Origin: Chitinophagaceae bacterium 26-R-25 | GTDB taxonomy: Bacteria; Bacteroidota; Bacteroidia; Chitinophagales; Chitinophagaceae | Direction: 5' to 3' | DNA length: 64,000 nucleotides | Assembly: GCA_029906195.1 (NCBI GenBank) | Contig: JARWSJ010000004.1 | Location: 372,001 to 436,000 of the forward strand | Shown: positions 1-7,164 of the stretch, in pieces | Position numbering within the stretch: position 1 is the stretch's first letter | Layout: every line of letters begins with the position of its first letter | Program-made: the position numbers and the translations under genes | The notes under the pieces: model-generated | Databases searched by the model: none | Seen by the model: only the letters and a program-made list of their open reading frames with translations | What the model was told of the DNA's origin: nothing

Positions 1-1
1 T

Positions 2-685
2 GCATTTTACAATGTGATACGAATAGATGATAAGAATGTGATACGTAATGGAGATGACTATCTCTTTAACGTTTCAATTCCGGCAAATTGCCAAATGCCT
101 GTTATTTGTGTGGACGCAAAAATTCCGTCATCACTTTTGAAAGATATTTATCCGGAGTTTTCCAAGCTGATTGTAATTGTTCCAGAATGGGGACATTGTG
201 AAGGGGGCGCCGGTTGGTACGCGGAGATAGCGGCACGTTTTGAGATTTTTAAATTTGAAAGAAACCATGGAATGCAAAAAATTGATAGTACCGTAGTTTG
301 GGGTGATGATGCACTGACGATGAAGTTTATTGATCAGAAATTAAAAGAAGATGAAGCCGAAATATACTATACAGAAAGCTTTGGGTCAAAATGTTGCCCA
401 AGGGATCCACAAAGGAACAAGCCCACAAGAGAAGAATTTATCGATTTATTTGAAAAACAAAATAAGGCTAAAATTATAAACACTTACTTTGAATCAACCG
501 GGGAAGAAGGTGAAAGTAACTACTATTATACATTAACAGAACTTCCCGACTCATTGAAATTGAAGTTTATTCTGGAGCGAAATAACTCCCGCCTTTTACA
601 TGAAGAGGAAAGTAAAATAAAGAAAGCCCCTGCGATCCATACTCCATCAAGGATAAAACTGGATAGCAAAATGAGAAAAGTTTAA
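2..685 (+). CDS. Hypothetical protein, 5' end outside window
   Basis: I do not recognise this protein. The reading frame is open to the first base of the window, and the only early start codon is a GTG at 14, so the gene most likely begins upstream and only its C-terminal ~225 residues are visible. The visible part is soluble and charged, without signal peptide or membrane segment, and ends in a Lys/Arg-rich tail. It stops 21 bases before a PAAR-like tip gene. In the second PAAR module of this window (13.5-17.7 kb) the gene immediately upstream of the PAAR gene is also an unrecognised protein, so this one may be an effector, adaptor or chaperone of the T6SS. That role is inference from position only. 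Confidence 0.6.
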   Translation, partial: AFYNVIRIDDKNVIRNGDDYLFNVSIPANCQMPVICVDAKIPSSLLKDIYPEFSKLIVIVPEWGHCEGGAGWYAEIAARFEIFKFERNHGMQKIDSTVVWGDDALTMKFIDQKLKEDEAEIYYTESFGSKCCPRDPQRNKPTREEFIDLFEKQNKAKIINTYFESTGEEGESNYYYTLTELPDSLKLKFILERNNSRLLHEEESKIKKAPAIHTPSRIKLDSKMRKV

Positions 686-706
686 AATATAAAAACGTGA
701 AATTAC

Positions 707-1045
707 ATGCCACAAAAAATAACGGAAGAAGCCATTTTGACTTGCGATAAAGGCGCCACATTTGCTCAGTTGAAAGTTACCAGTCAAAACTTTTGTAAAG
801 CAGCAGGTAAACTTATAGCAACAGAAAAAGATAAGGAGGCAACAACAAATATTCCGGCTTTTGGAGAATGCAGCATTACGAAAAATACTTGTGAACCTGC
901 TATTTCAAATTGGGAAAAGACTGCAATGAAAGATGCTGTTAACAAACACAAAATACTTACGGATGAATCAATCTGTGAGTGTGCAACTGGAGGTAAAATA
1001 TCTGTGCAAAAAAAGGGGCATAATGAGAACCATGAGATAAAATAA
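707..1045 (+). CDS. DUF4280 PAAR-like T6SS tip protein
   Basis: This 112-residue protein matches the DUF4280 pattern: an N-terminal strand ending in a Thr-Cys (ILTCDKG), a central NIPAFGEC with a conserved Cys, then CEP..SNW, and a late Cys pair with a Gly-Gly-Lys turn. DUF4280 proteins are PAAR-like and cap the VgrG spike of type VI secretion systems, often carrying effectors. It is the short, single-domain form. It lies just upstream of the sheath genes tssB/tssC and is probably delivered with a partner encoded next to it. A second, longer DUF4280 protein is encoded at 14408. Assignment rests on the motif pattern and the T6SS context. Confidence 0.85.
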   Translation: MPQKITEEAILTCDKGATFAQLKVTSQNFCKAAGKLIATEKDKEATTNIPAFGECSITKNTCEPAISNWEKTAMKDAVNKHKILTDESICECATGGKISVQKKGHNENHEIK

Positions 1046-1410
1046 TTTATACCTTTCGCCCGAAAAGCACAATGTTCGTATATTTATAAACGTTGTCGCC
1101 ATTCTTGTTGAATCAAATCTTACCTTAAAAGAATTACTTACAATAATTCCCGATTATTAGAATCGTTGTTGAGTGTACTATTCACAACGTGTCAGGATAC
1201 GGAACGCTTTAAATTTCCTCCCATTCAGCCTACCAGATACAGCCTCAAAAGCTATGCATGAAGTTTTTAAATTTTATAAAAACGCTAAAGGCAAATGTAT
1301 TTTCCGGTTTGCAAAAGAGACAACAACTCAACACGCATCCAGGAAAAACGCTTGTTAAAAGCGCCCGTGTAAACATTAATATTTCACAAACTAAACAAAA
1401 CGCAAAAACT
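1046..1410. other. Intergenic region upstream of tssB
   Basis: This 365-base stretch has no convincing gene. The tssB frame is open back to an ATG at 1258, but residues coded between 1258 and 1410 look non-conserved and the family start is at 1411, so I read the stretch as untranslated leader and promoter region of the sheath operon. I see no clear terminator hairpin or TTTG/TAnnTTTG promoter pair in it. Confidence 0.4.
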
Positions 1411-1863
1411 ATGGCACTGTATGAATTTGGTGTTGGGGGCAACGAGATAAAAGTTGACGCAAGCGAAGCGGTCAACGAGATTCAGCCCAATAAAACATTG
1501 GTGGTATCACAATTAACCAACGATGATCCCTTGCAACCTGAAAAAGTGGAGGGGCTTAAAACTGTTGATGAAGTGTTCAAGCATTTTAAGCCGTCAATAG
1601 AAGTAGCGATGGAAGACGCCGAAGGGCAAACGGTACACGAAGAGTTAAAGTTTGCCAACCTTGGTGATTTTACTCCTAAAAACATTACGGGTCAAAGCTC
1701 ATTTTTAAATGCCTTGAATCTTCAGCATCGCGAGTACACTGAAATTGCAAAACAACTCAGAACAAACAAAGTGTTGCAAAGCATGCTCGCTAATGCTGAC
1801 AGTAAAGAAGCATTGATCGCTGCATTGAAAGAGTTTGCGCAACAATTGGAAAGTGCGAAATAA
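1411..1863 (+). CDS. tssB: T6SS sheath small subunit TssB
   Basis: TssB (VipA) pairs with TssC to build the contractile cytoplasmic sheath that drives the T6SS tube out of the cell. The 150-residue product begins MALYEFGVGGNE, which is the usual start of Bacteroidota TssB, and continues with an EIQPNKTLVVSQLT strand and the VDEVFKHFKP segment typical of the family. The C-terminal half is helical and ends in an Ala/Glu-rich helix. I chose the ATG at 1411 because the longer in-frame start at 1258 adds 51 residues of low-complexity Lys-rich sequence not expected in the family. The gene is 27 bases upstream of tssC and is surely in one operon with it. Confidence 0.92.
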   Translation: MALYEFGVGGNEIKVDASEAVNEIQPNKTLVVSQLTNDDPLQPEKVEGLKTVDEVFKHFKPSIEVAMEDAEGQTVHEELKFANLGDFTPKNITGQSSFLNALNLQHREYTEIAKQLRTNKVLQSMLANADSKEALIAALKEFAQQLESAK

Positions 1864-1890
1864 TATTACTAAACAATTAAACTTTAATCC

Positions 1891-3255
1891 ATGGCAAAAG
1901 TGCAATCCGGAACAAGCACGCTGGAAACAAAACTGCATAAGGAAGAAAATACACTCGAAAGGTCTCTGCATACATTGGCAAAATTCGGAGGATTCAATTT
2001 TCTGGAAGGGATCATTAAACCAATAAACAATCTCAATCCATCGCGGAAAGCAAGAAGAGATATTTTCCTCGCAGATAGCGAAAAGAAGAAAGAGAGGGAT
2101 GATCTTTTGAAAACCATTAACCTTTGGACAAGCCTGCTTGAAAGTTGCGACACACCTACAGGCATGCTTAACAAATGCAAAGCAGAAGCAGAAGTCTCTG
2201 AAAAAACGTTGAAAAAGAACCTGCGTGAAACACTAAAAAAGACACGCAAGTTGGAGACTTCTTACAGAACGGTTGCTCAATTTTATAAGAATACCGAGCT
2301 CGACAGAGTATCAAACGTGGTGATCATTAATGGTACTGAAGAGCAAATGAAAGACCTGGACAATCCATTGTTCATAGATTACATTGCCGCTGAATTGAAA
2401 CAAAATTATGACAGGCTCGATCTGCGCGAGAATTACTCGATATTGCTGATACCTAGCTACCTTGGATCAAACAAAGTAATTGAGAAGTGGGCGAAGATTG
2501 CCAATGAAAATAAGGTAATGCTACTAACGGATTTCCTCAATCTTGACAGGCCGGATGACGTGGTAGAAATGTTCAATGAGGCAAACCTTACAGGTGGCGA
2601 GTTACATCGCAGTAATGTGATCATGACGTGTAACTATCTGATCGGTCGTGGTAAAGCCGGCGAGGTGGGGGAAGAGGAGGATATTTACTTGCCACCATCC
2701 AGTTCGCTCGCCGGAAAAATGCACATGACAATGATGAGCCAGGTGACTGCCGGAAAGAAGCACGGTACAATGAATGAAGTAGATGCAGTTAGATTTGATT
2801 TGAAGAAATCTGAAATATCATATCTTGAAAAAATCGGCCTCGTGCCAATGGTAAATGAATATGGAAAGGTAATGGCATTTTCTGCAAAGACATTGTTTAG
2901 TGGAGATAACATCGGCCTGCAAACCTATTCAGTGGTACGTGTATTTGATTATGTCACAAAAGTACTTTTCGACTTTTTGAACCGCCGGGCGTTTGAAAAC
3001 TGGAATTCAAAATCAGAAGCTGACCTGCGCGGACAAATTGTAAGATGGCTGGACAGCATTAAAGGACCTGATAAATTGATTGAGAAGTTCAAGATCATGC
3101 GATTTGAACAGGATGCGATTCAAAAAGACAGGATCTGGCTGGATATTCACATCACTCCATATTTTCCGGCAAAAAGTTTTGTCATCAAACTTGATGGCCA
3201 CAAAGGACAAGATGCCAATGAATGGAGCACAGAGTATGAGCAGGAGGGCAAATAA
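1891..3255 (+). CDS. tssC: T6SS sheath large subunit TssC
   Basis: TssC (VipB) is the large sheath protein that interlocks with TssB. The 454-residue length fits Bacteroidota TssC. It opens with a coiled, charged region followed by a hydrophobic FGGFNFLEGI stretch and a conserved NLNPSRKARRDIFL segment, then the central alpha/beta body and a C-terminal beta domain near residues 380-450 that ends in an acidic tail. The gene follows tssB directly and is terminated by a strong hairpin at 3275, so tssBC form a compact two-gene unit here. The remaining structural genes (tssE, F, G, K, the membrane complex and the ClpV unfoldase) are not in the window. Confidence 0.92.
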   Translation: MAKVQSGTSTLETKLHKEENTLERSLHTLAKFGGFNFLEGIIKPINNLNPSRKARRDIFLADSEKKKERDDLLKTINLWTSLLESCDTPTGMLNKCKAEAEVSEKTLKKNLRETLKKTRKLETSYRTVAQFYKNTELDRVSNVVIINGTEEQMKDLDNPLFIDYIAAELKQNYDRLDLRENYSILLIPSYLGSNKVIEKWAKIANENKVMLLTDFLNLDRPDDVVEMFNEANLTGGELHRSNVIMTCNYLIGRGKAGEVGEEEDIYLPPSSSLAGKMHMTMMSQVTAGKKHGTMNEVDAVRFDLKKSEISYLEKIGLVPMVNEYGKVMAFSAKTLFSGDNIGLQTYSVVRVFDYVTKVLFDFLNRRAFENWNSKSEADLRGQIVRWLDSIKGPDKLIEKFKIMRFEQDAIQKDRIWLDIHITPYFPAKSFVIKLDGHKGQDANEWSTEYEQEGK

Positions 3256-3274
3256 TAATTACTTCAAATAACAT

Positions 3275-3307
3275 ACAGCAGCCTTCCCTTGTGTAAGGCT
3301 GCTGTTT
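3275..3307 (+). terminator. Intrinsic terminator after tssC
   Basis: A perfect 11-bp stem (ACAGCAGCCTT / AAGGCTGCTGT) with a 9-base loop runs straight into a short T tract. It closes the tssBC unit. Confidence 0.85.
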
Positions 3308-3317
3308 TACGTGATAT

Positions 3318-3863
3318 ATGAGAATGTTTTCTTTTTTGGGCAGCATGGTTATGCTACTGTTGCTGCCATCCATCATTTTTATTTCCTGTAAACAGGAAGA
3401 AGAAAATGCAACTAAAGATATTCTCCCGACAGAAGATCTTTTTGCCGCTGATAATTTATATACAAAGGAGCCACAGGTCTCATCCCAACCAGCATTGAAA
3501 ACTGTTGTTGATAAAAGTGACCTGGTGGCAATAGGCACAATTCTTAGTATAGACAGTATTGTGCACAATACAGAAAAGGCGCCCTTTTATCTGGTATGCG
3601 TGCAGTTGGATTCTATAATTAAAAGCAAGTGGCCAATTAATAAACGACTGTATTTTTTTGAAAGGACAACGCCTGCTTTTAACAAATACTCAGCAGGGAA
3701 CATGTTATTCATTCGGCGACGAAAGCTGACAAAAAATGACAGGTTTACCAACGTTCTTTGGCAATGGACGCCTGATGCTCCGCATGTTACATATGATAGT
3801 TGCAAGACAGTGTTCAATAGCAAACAATATCCTGCTAAACCACTTAAATTGCATGCTGAATAA
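3318..3863 (+). CDS. Putative lipoprotein
   Basis: I do not recognise the family. The N-terminus has a long hydrophobic signal (residues ~5-22) ending in a lipobox-like FISC, so Cys24 is the likely lipidated residue. The mature ~155 residues look like a compact beta-rich domain, with hydrophobic strands around LVAIGTILSIDSI and FYLVCVQLDSII. The gene begins 11 bases after the tssC terminator and ends 10 bases before the next gene, so it probably shares a transcript with 3874-4509 rather than with tssC. A link to the T6SS, for instance as an immunity protein, is possible from position but is not shown by the sequence. Confidence 0.7.
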   Translation: MRMFSFLGSMVMLLLLPSIIFISCKQEEENATKDILPTEDLFAADNLYTKEPQVSSQPALKTVVDKSDLVAIGTILSIDSIVHNTEKAPFYLVCVQLDSIIKSKWPINKRLYFFERTTPAFNKYSAGNMLFIRRRKLTKNDRFTNVLWQWTPDAPHVTYDSCKTVFNSKQYPAKPLKLHAE

Positions 3864-3873
3864 TGCATGATTA

Positions 3874-4509
3874 ATGACGAAAAGTCGCATCGTAACGATA
3901 CAGGGTTATGCACCCACAGATATTTTTGCAACTAAGCTCGCAGATGAATATGATAATTTTTTGTGTGGGCATGGAAATGTTCCTACATTAATTCCTATCA
4001 ATTCTTTATATTTTGAATCCTCTGCATTTCCGGAGCAGTATACATTTGACACTCTTGAAAGCGATCTGCAGCAAGCCATAACAGTGCTGAAAAATGCGGA
4101 TGTCATCACCATTATCACCACCTTTAGAAAAGACTATACCAATCCCAAATACAATCACTTTATATCAAGACTATTTCATTTGTTGAATGGCGGGCTAAAT
4201 CGTTCAATATGGGGCGACGTGGATTTTCACAAAAAGAAATTGCGTAACCTGACCGTATTTACTCATTTGGACAGTGATGCCCTTGTAGGAAGAGAAGAAA
4301 TGAAAAAAAGTCTGCTGCTGCAATCATCGGCCATTGCTGTGCAGAATTTTCGCCTGTTGGGTTTTGAAGAAGTATATTCAAGTATGTTTAGAAACTTCCG
4401 CGAAAGCATACATGAAAAATATGCACTTAAATATTTCCGGCAGGTGCGGGAATTAGCAGAAAAAGACTTGTACCTAAACTACAAACCGGAAAAGAATCAA
4501 TTGAAGTAA
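3874..4509 (+). CDS. Flavodoxin-fold NAD(P)H reductase-like protein (tentative)
   Basis: The 211-residue protein has the alternating strand-helix pattern of a flavodoxin-like fold: a first strand near residues 4-9 (RIVTIQGYAP), an alternating hydrophobic strand ADVITIITTF near residue 75, and another near LRNLTVFTHL. NAD(P)H:quinone oxidoreductases and related flavoproteins have this layout, but I see no clean flavin-binding loop, so the enzyme class is uncertain. There is no signal peptide. Its last 14 codons are duplicated downstream at 5231-5275 as a remnant, showing that the 3' end of this gene was one edge of a tandem duplication. The product may also be an unrelated alpha/beta protein. 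Confidence 0.55.
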   Translation: MTKSRIVTIQGYAPTDIFATKLADEYDNFLCGHGNVPTLIPINSLYFESSAFPEQYTFDTLESDLQQAITVLKNADVITIITTFRKDYTNPKYNHFISRLFHLLNGGLNRSIWGDVDFHKKKLRNLTVFTHLDSDALVGREEMKKSLLLQSSAIAVQNFRLLGFEEVYSSMFRNFRESIHEKYALKYFRQVRELAEKDLYLNYKPEKNQLK

Positions 4510-4641
4510 TTGTTTGCTGCTATCAGTCAAGATTCTATCAAGTAACGGTAGCAATAGGATATAGGTAGAGCGGGTAAGTACATGGTCATAGATGATCAAC
4601 CGATCAAACGAAAAAAATAATTTCTACCTCGCACCTGTCCA

Positions 4642-5196
4642 TCAATTACCGCTGGAACTTGAGCCTGAGTCCAGCATCGCGTAACCTCGGTCCCACAGTC
4701 GTTGCTTTGCTTCGCTTGAAGTTGTGTTCCATTGATCTACAAATTTCTCTGCAGGCAATAAAAGCTGGAGATAAGGAATAAGATTTGTTTGCCGTAAGGC
4801 AGCGGACGGTTGGTAATGACCACTGCCATTGGTCCATTTTTCAAGCTCGCCATGTCGAAAAAATAGTTCACCGGCATAAAGTACATCTGCGCGATATGAA
4901 AGCGAAGTATGTCCTTCTATAACGAATTCGGAGCGATAGTTCGGTGTGCCGCAATAGATGCGTGCTGGATCAGAAGAAAGGATGACAAACAAAAAAGCAC
5001 CATCCAGGAAAGGCGTTGTTATTGAATTGGGATCAGTGGGCAAAAGTGTATAATTATTGGCCATTCGTTGAAGCTGGAATATTTTCGAGGGAGGGGCTGG
5101 CGCTTGATTCCTGGAATTAACGACAGGGATAGGTGTTATCTGTGCACGTGACGAAAAAATTTGTTCGATTTTTTCTTTTTCATTTTGAGTTAACAT
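4642..5196 (-). CDS. SGHY-P motif protein, copy 1 of tandem pair
   Basis: This 184-residue protein is a close paralogue of the product at 5376-5963. The core, residues ~60-150, reads as a beta-rich domain with the signature GHTSLSYRADVLYAGELFF, a Gly-x-hydrophobic-x-Trp strand and then NGSGHYQPS. An HS/TS...AG...SGHY.P pattern of this kind also occurs in the plant IQM calmodulin-binding proteins and in scattered bacterial proteins of unknown function; I recall this from general knowledge and could not check it. There is no signal peptide. Both copies sit on the minus strand between the sheath and tube genes of the T6SS, so they could be effectors, immunity factors or unrelated cargo. Confidence 0.75.
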   Translation of the reverse strand: MLTQNEKEKIEQIFSSRAQITPIPVVNSRNQAPAPPSKIFQLQRMANNYTLLPTDPNSITTPFLDGAFLFVILSSDPARIYCGTPNYRSEFVIEGHTSLSYRADVLYAGELFFRHGELEKWTNGSGHYQPSAALRQTNLIPYLQLLLPAEKFVDQWNTTSSEAKQRLWDRGYAMLDSGSSSSGN

Positions 5197-5230
5197 GTCA
5201 TGAAATTTAAGTTAGTGTGTTGTTTTTTTA

Positions 5231-5275
5231 GATCTGTACATAAACTACAAGCTGGAACGAAATCAATTGAGGTAG
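5231..5275 (+). pseudogene. Duplicated 3' tail of the gene at 3874-4509
   Basis: The 45 bases read DLYINYKLERNQLR-stop in frame, against DLYLNYKPEKNQLK-stop at the end of the complete gene at 3874-4509. This is an orphan C-terminal fragment without start codon, left when the block containing the adjacent minus-strand gene was duplicated in tandem. The two stop codons are 766 bases apart and the starts of the two minus-strand paralogues 767 bases apart, so both edges agree on a unit of about 0.77 kb. Confidence 0.85.
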
Positions 5276-5375
5276 TTATTTGCAATAATGTCATCCAAAA
5301 TAGCGCCGCATTGGTAGGGTAGGTATATGGGTCATAAATGCAACATAAAAACAGGAGGATATAAGTTGCAATTTT

Positions 5376-5963
5376 CTACCAGGCAGCGGCAATGTCCGAA
5401 CTCGTTAAGCCGCCGAACCCTTTTGCTGAAGCTGAATCTGGAACCTCATAACCCCGTTCCCTGGCTCGTTGATTTGCTTCGCTGTTGTTTGTGTTCCAAT
5501 GATCTACAAATTTGTCCGCAGGCAATAAATGCTGAAGATAGGGGATGAGATTTGTTTGTCCTAGCGACGCGGAAGGGCGATAGTGGCCACTGCCATTTGT
5601 CCATTTGTAAAGCACATTATGTCGAAAAAATAATTCACCGGCATAAAGCACATCTGCACGATATGAAAGTGAAGTGTGCCCGTCTATGACAAATCTTGAT
5701 TCGTGATGCGGTACACCGCAATAAATTCGTCCGGGATCTGAACTAAGAATGACAAACAAAAAAGCGCCATCTAAAAAAGGAGTTTCCATCGTATTTGGAT
5801 CAGTTGGTAACAGGGTATAATGTTCGCCTATTCGCTGGAGTTGGAACACATGCGAGGGAGGGGCAGGCTCCTGCGGCCAGGTTTTGACGAGAGAGATGGG
5901 CTGCATCTGTGCACGCATCGAAAAAATTTGTTCGATTTTTTCTTTTTGATCAGGAGTTAACAT
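5376..5963 (-). CDS. SGHY-P motif protein, copy 2 of tandem pair
   Basis: The 195-residue product is colinear with the copy at 4642-5196: the same MLT..(E/Q)KEKIEQIFS start, the same YTLLPTDPN and PFLDGAFLFVILSSDP blocks, the GHTSLSYRADVLYAGELFF signature and NGSGHYRPS. The copies differ mostly at the N-terminal linker (residues 17-37) and at the C-terminus, where this one carries an extra ~15 residues (GFGGLTSSDIAAAW). Divergence concentrated at the ends is what one expects after an old duplication with relaxed tails. No signal peptide or membrane segment is present. The function is unknown, and the T6SS neighbourhood is the only clue. Confidence 0.75.
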   Translation of the reverse strand: MLTPDQKEKIEQIFSMRAQMQPISLVKTWPQEPAPPSHVFQLQRIGEHYTLLPTDPNTMETPFLDGAFLFVILSSDPGRIYCGVPHHESRFVIDGHTSLSYRADVLYAGELFFRHNVLYKWTNGSGHYRPSASLGQTNLIPYLQHLLPADKFVDHWNTNNSEANQRARERGYEVPDSASAKGFGGLTSSDIAAAW

Positions 5964-6473
5964 AAGTAAACATTTATTATTTTTTAGTAAATAAATTCTT
6001 GCAAAATAAAACGGGCAAATAATGGGAAATTCTATAACTCAATTTGATAAACAAACACGATGACAATGTATAGCTTGTTTATCTTTTCGTGTAGCCGGTC
6101 TTTAATTTCAACATTTGAGAATATGCTGAGTAGGAAGTACTTGGTATGTTATTTGGCAGGGTTCGTTCTTATTTACGAATGTAAATATCTTTTCTTTTTT
6201 TATCTCCTTTTTTTATCTTTTTAATTTCATCGTTGCTTCAAATTTTTTAAGGAAGGTTGTATTCAAACCTATTTGTAAATTCTTCCGAACGTGTACATGA
6301 AAATAAATAGGTTGTTCATTACCGTTATGGCCATTGTTTTTGTTATAAGTGTCTCGATTATTATTTAAAAAGACATTTCTAACGAAAATGTGTACGTTTT
6401 TTTTGTGCTAATAAAGTAATGCACATAGCTTCATCGCGTATTTATTTTTTAATCAAATTAAACATTCTAGTTT
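5964..6473. other. A/T-rich intergenic region upstream of tssD
   Basis: This 510-base stretch is strongly A/T rich and holds divergent control regions for the minus-strand gene ending at 5963 and for tssD. The only coding candidate is a 23-codon hydrophobic peptide at 6297. No transposon end or clear promoter pair was found. Confidence 0.4.
6297..6368 (+). CDS. Possible 23-residue membrane peptide
   Basis: An ATG followed by 22 sense codons encodes Met-Lys-Ile-Asn-Arg and then an uninterrupted hydrophobic run up to a TAA stop. The shape, a short basic head and a single membrane helix, is that of small membrane peptides and type I toxins. It may be chance in an A/T-rich leader: there is no clear ribosome-binding site and no second copy in the window. 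It starts about 180 bases before tssD. Confidence 0.2.
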   Translation: MKINRLFITVMAIVFVISVSIII

Positions 6474-6878
6474 ATGGCAAGTACTGCGAGTAAATTAGCA
6501 CGCCTCACTGTAGATGGCAAAGAATACAATGTATTCCAGGCCGGTTTTGAAAGTGTAAAACCAGTAGACAGCTGGAACAGGGTAACCGCTTTTGCAACCA
6601 AAGCAGACGCGAAGTTTGTAATTGAAGGAAAGGACGACACGACCGCTCTTTTCGAAAAGTTTTCAAACAGCCGCAAGCGCTTTGATGCAAAGCTCACCTT
6701 GTTCAATACACACGATGAAGGTAAATTGGTAGAAACAGAGTACAAAGAGTGTTCAATCACTTATTTCTCTACCAATTACAATGCAGCTAATGAGTTTCCT
6801 TACACAGTTACGATTGTGCTATCACCAAAAACTACTAAACAGGGAAGCGGCGAATTAACATTCGACCAGAACAGCTAA
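6474..6878 (+). CDS. tssD: T6SS tube protein TssD (Hcp)
   Basis: TssD (Hcp) stacks as hexameric rings to form the inner tube that is pushed out with the spike and can carry small effectors. The 134-residue size and the pattern fit Bacteroidota TssD: a short Ala/Ser head, LTVDGKEYNVFQAGFES as the first strands, a central helix around TTALFEKFSNSRKRFDAKL, and a strand near YKECSITYFSTNY. It is transcribed alone: a long A/T-rich leader precedes it and a 13-bp hairpin follows at 6945. It is the only tssD in the window, about 3 kb from tssBC and 290 bases upstream of vgrG. Confidence 0.92.
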   Translation: MASTASKLARLTVDGKEYNVFQAGFESVKPVDSWNRVTAFATKADAKFVIEGKDDTTALFEKFSNSRKRFDAKLTLFNTHDEGKLVETEYKECSITYFSTNYNAANEFPYTVTIVLSPKTTKQGSGELTFDQNS

Positions 6879-6944
6879 ACTTGTTTTCAAGTAATACTTA
6901 CCTGGCTAAAAAACATATGTACGCATAGTTTCGCAGCCTGTTCC

Positions 6945-6979
6945 ATAACACCGCAGGTCACAAAATCCTGCGGTGTTAT
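6945..6979 (+). terminator. Hairpin terminator after tssD
   Basis: A perfect 13-bp stem (ATAACACCGCAGG / CCTGCGGTGTTAT) with a 9-base loop lies 67 bases after the tssD stop. The T tract after it is weak, so it may also act as an mRNA 3'-end stabiliser. Confidence 0.65.
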
Positions 6980-7164
6980 ACGTGTTTGAGATGCATGATA
7001 ACTCAGGCACATAATACCCGGGAATTAAGCAAAGCAGAATAGTGAGGCCTGGACATGCTATCGTTGTAAGATGCGATGACAGGATGATGCCGCTTTATGG
7101 CCTTTTGTAACCTCGACCAATACAGACGCTAAACCTATTGCTCATTTTACAATCGCCATTTCAA

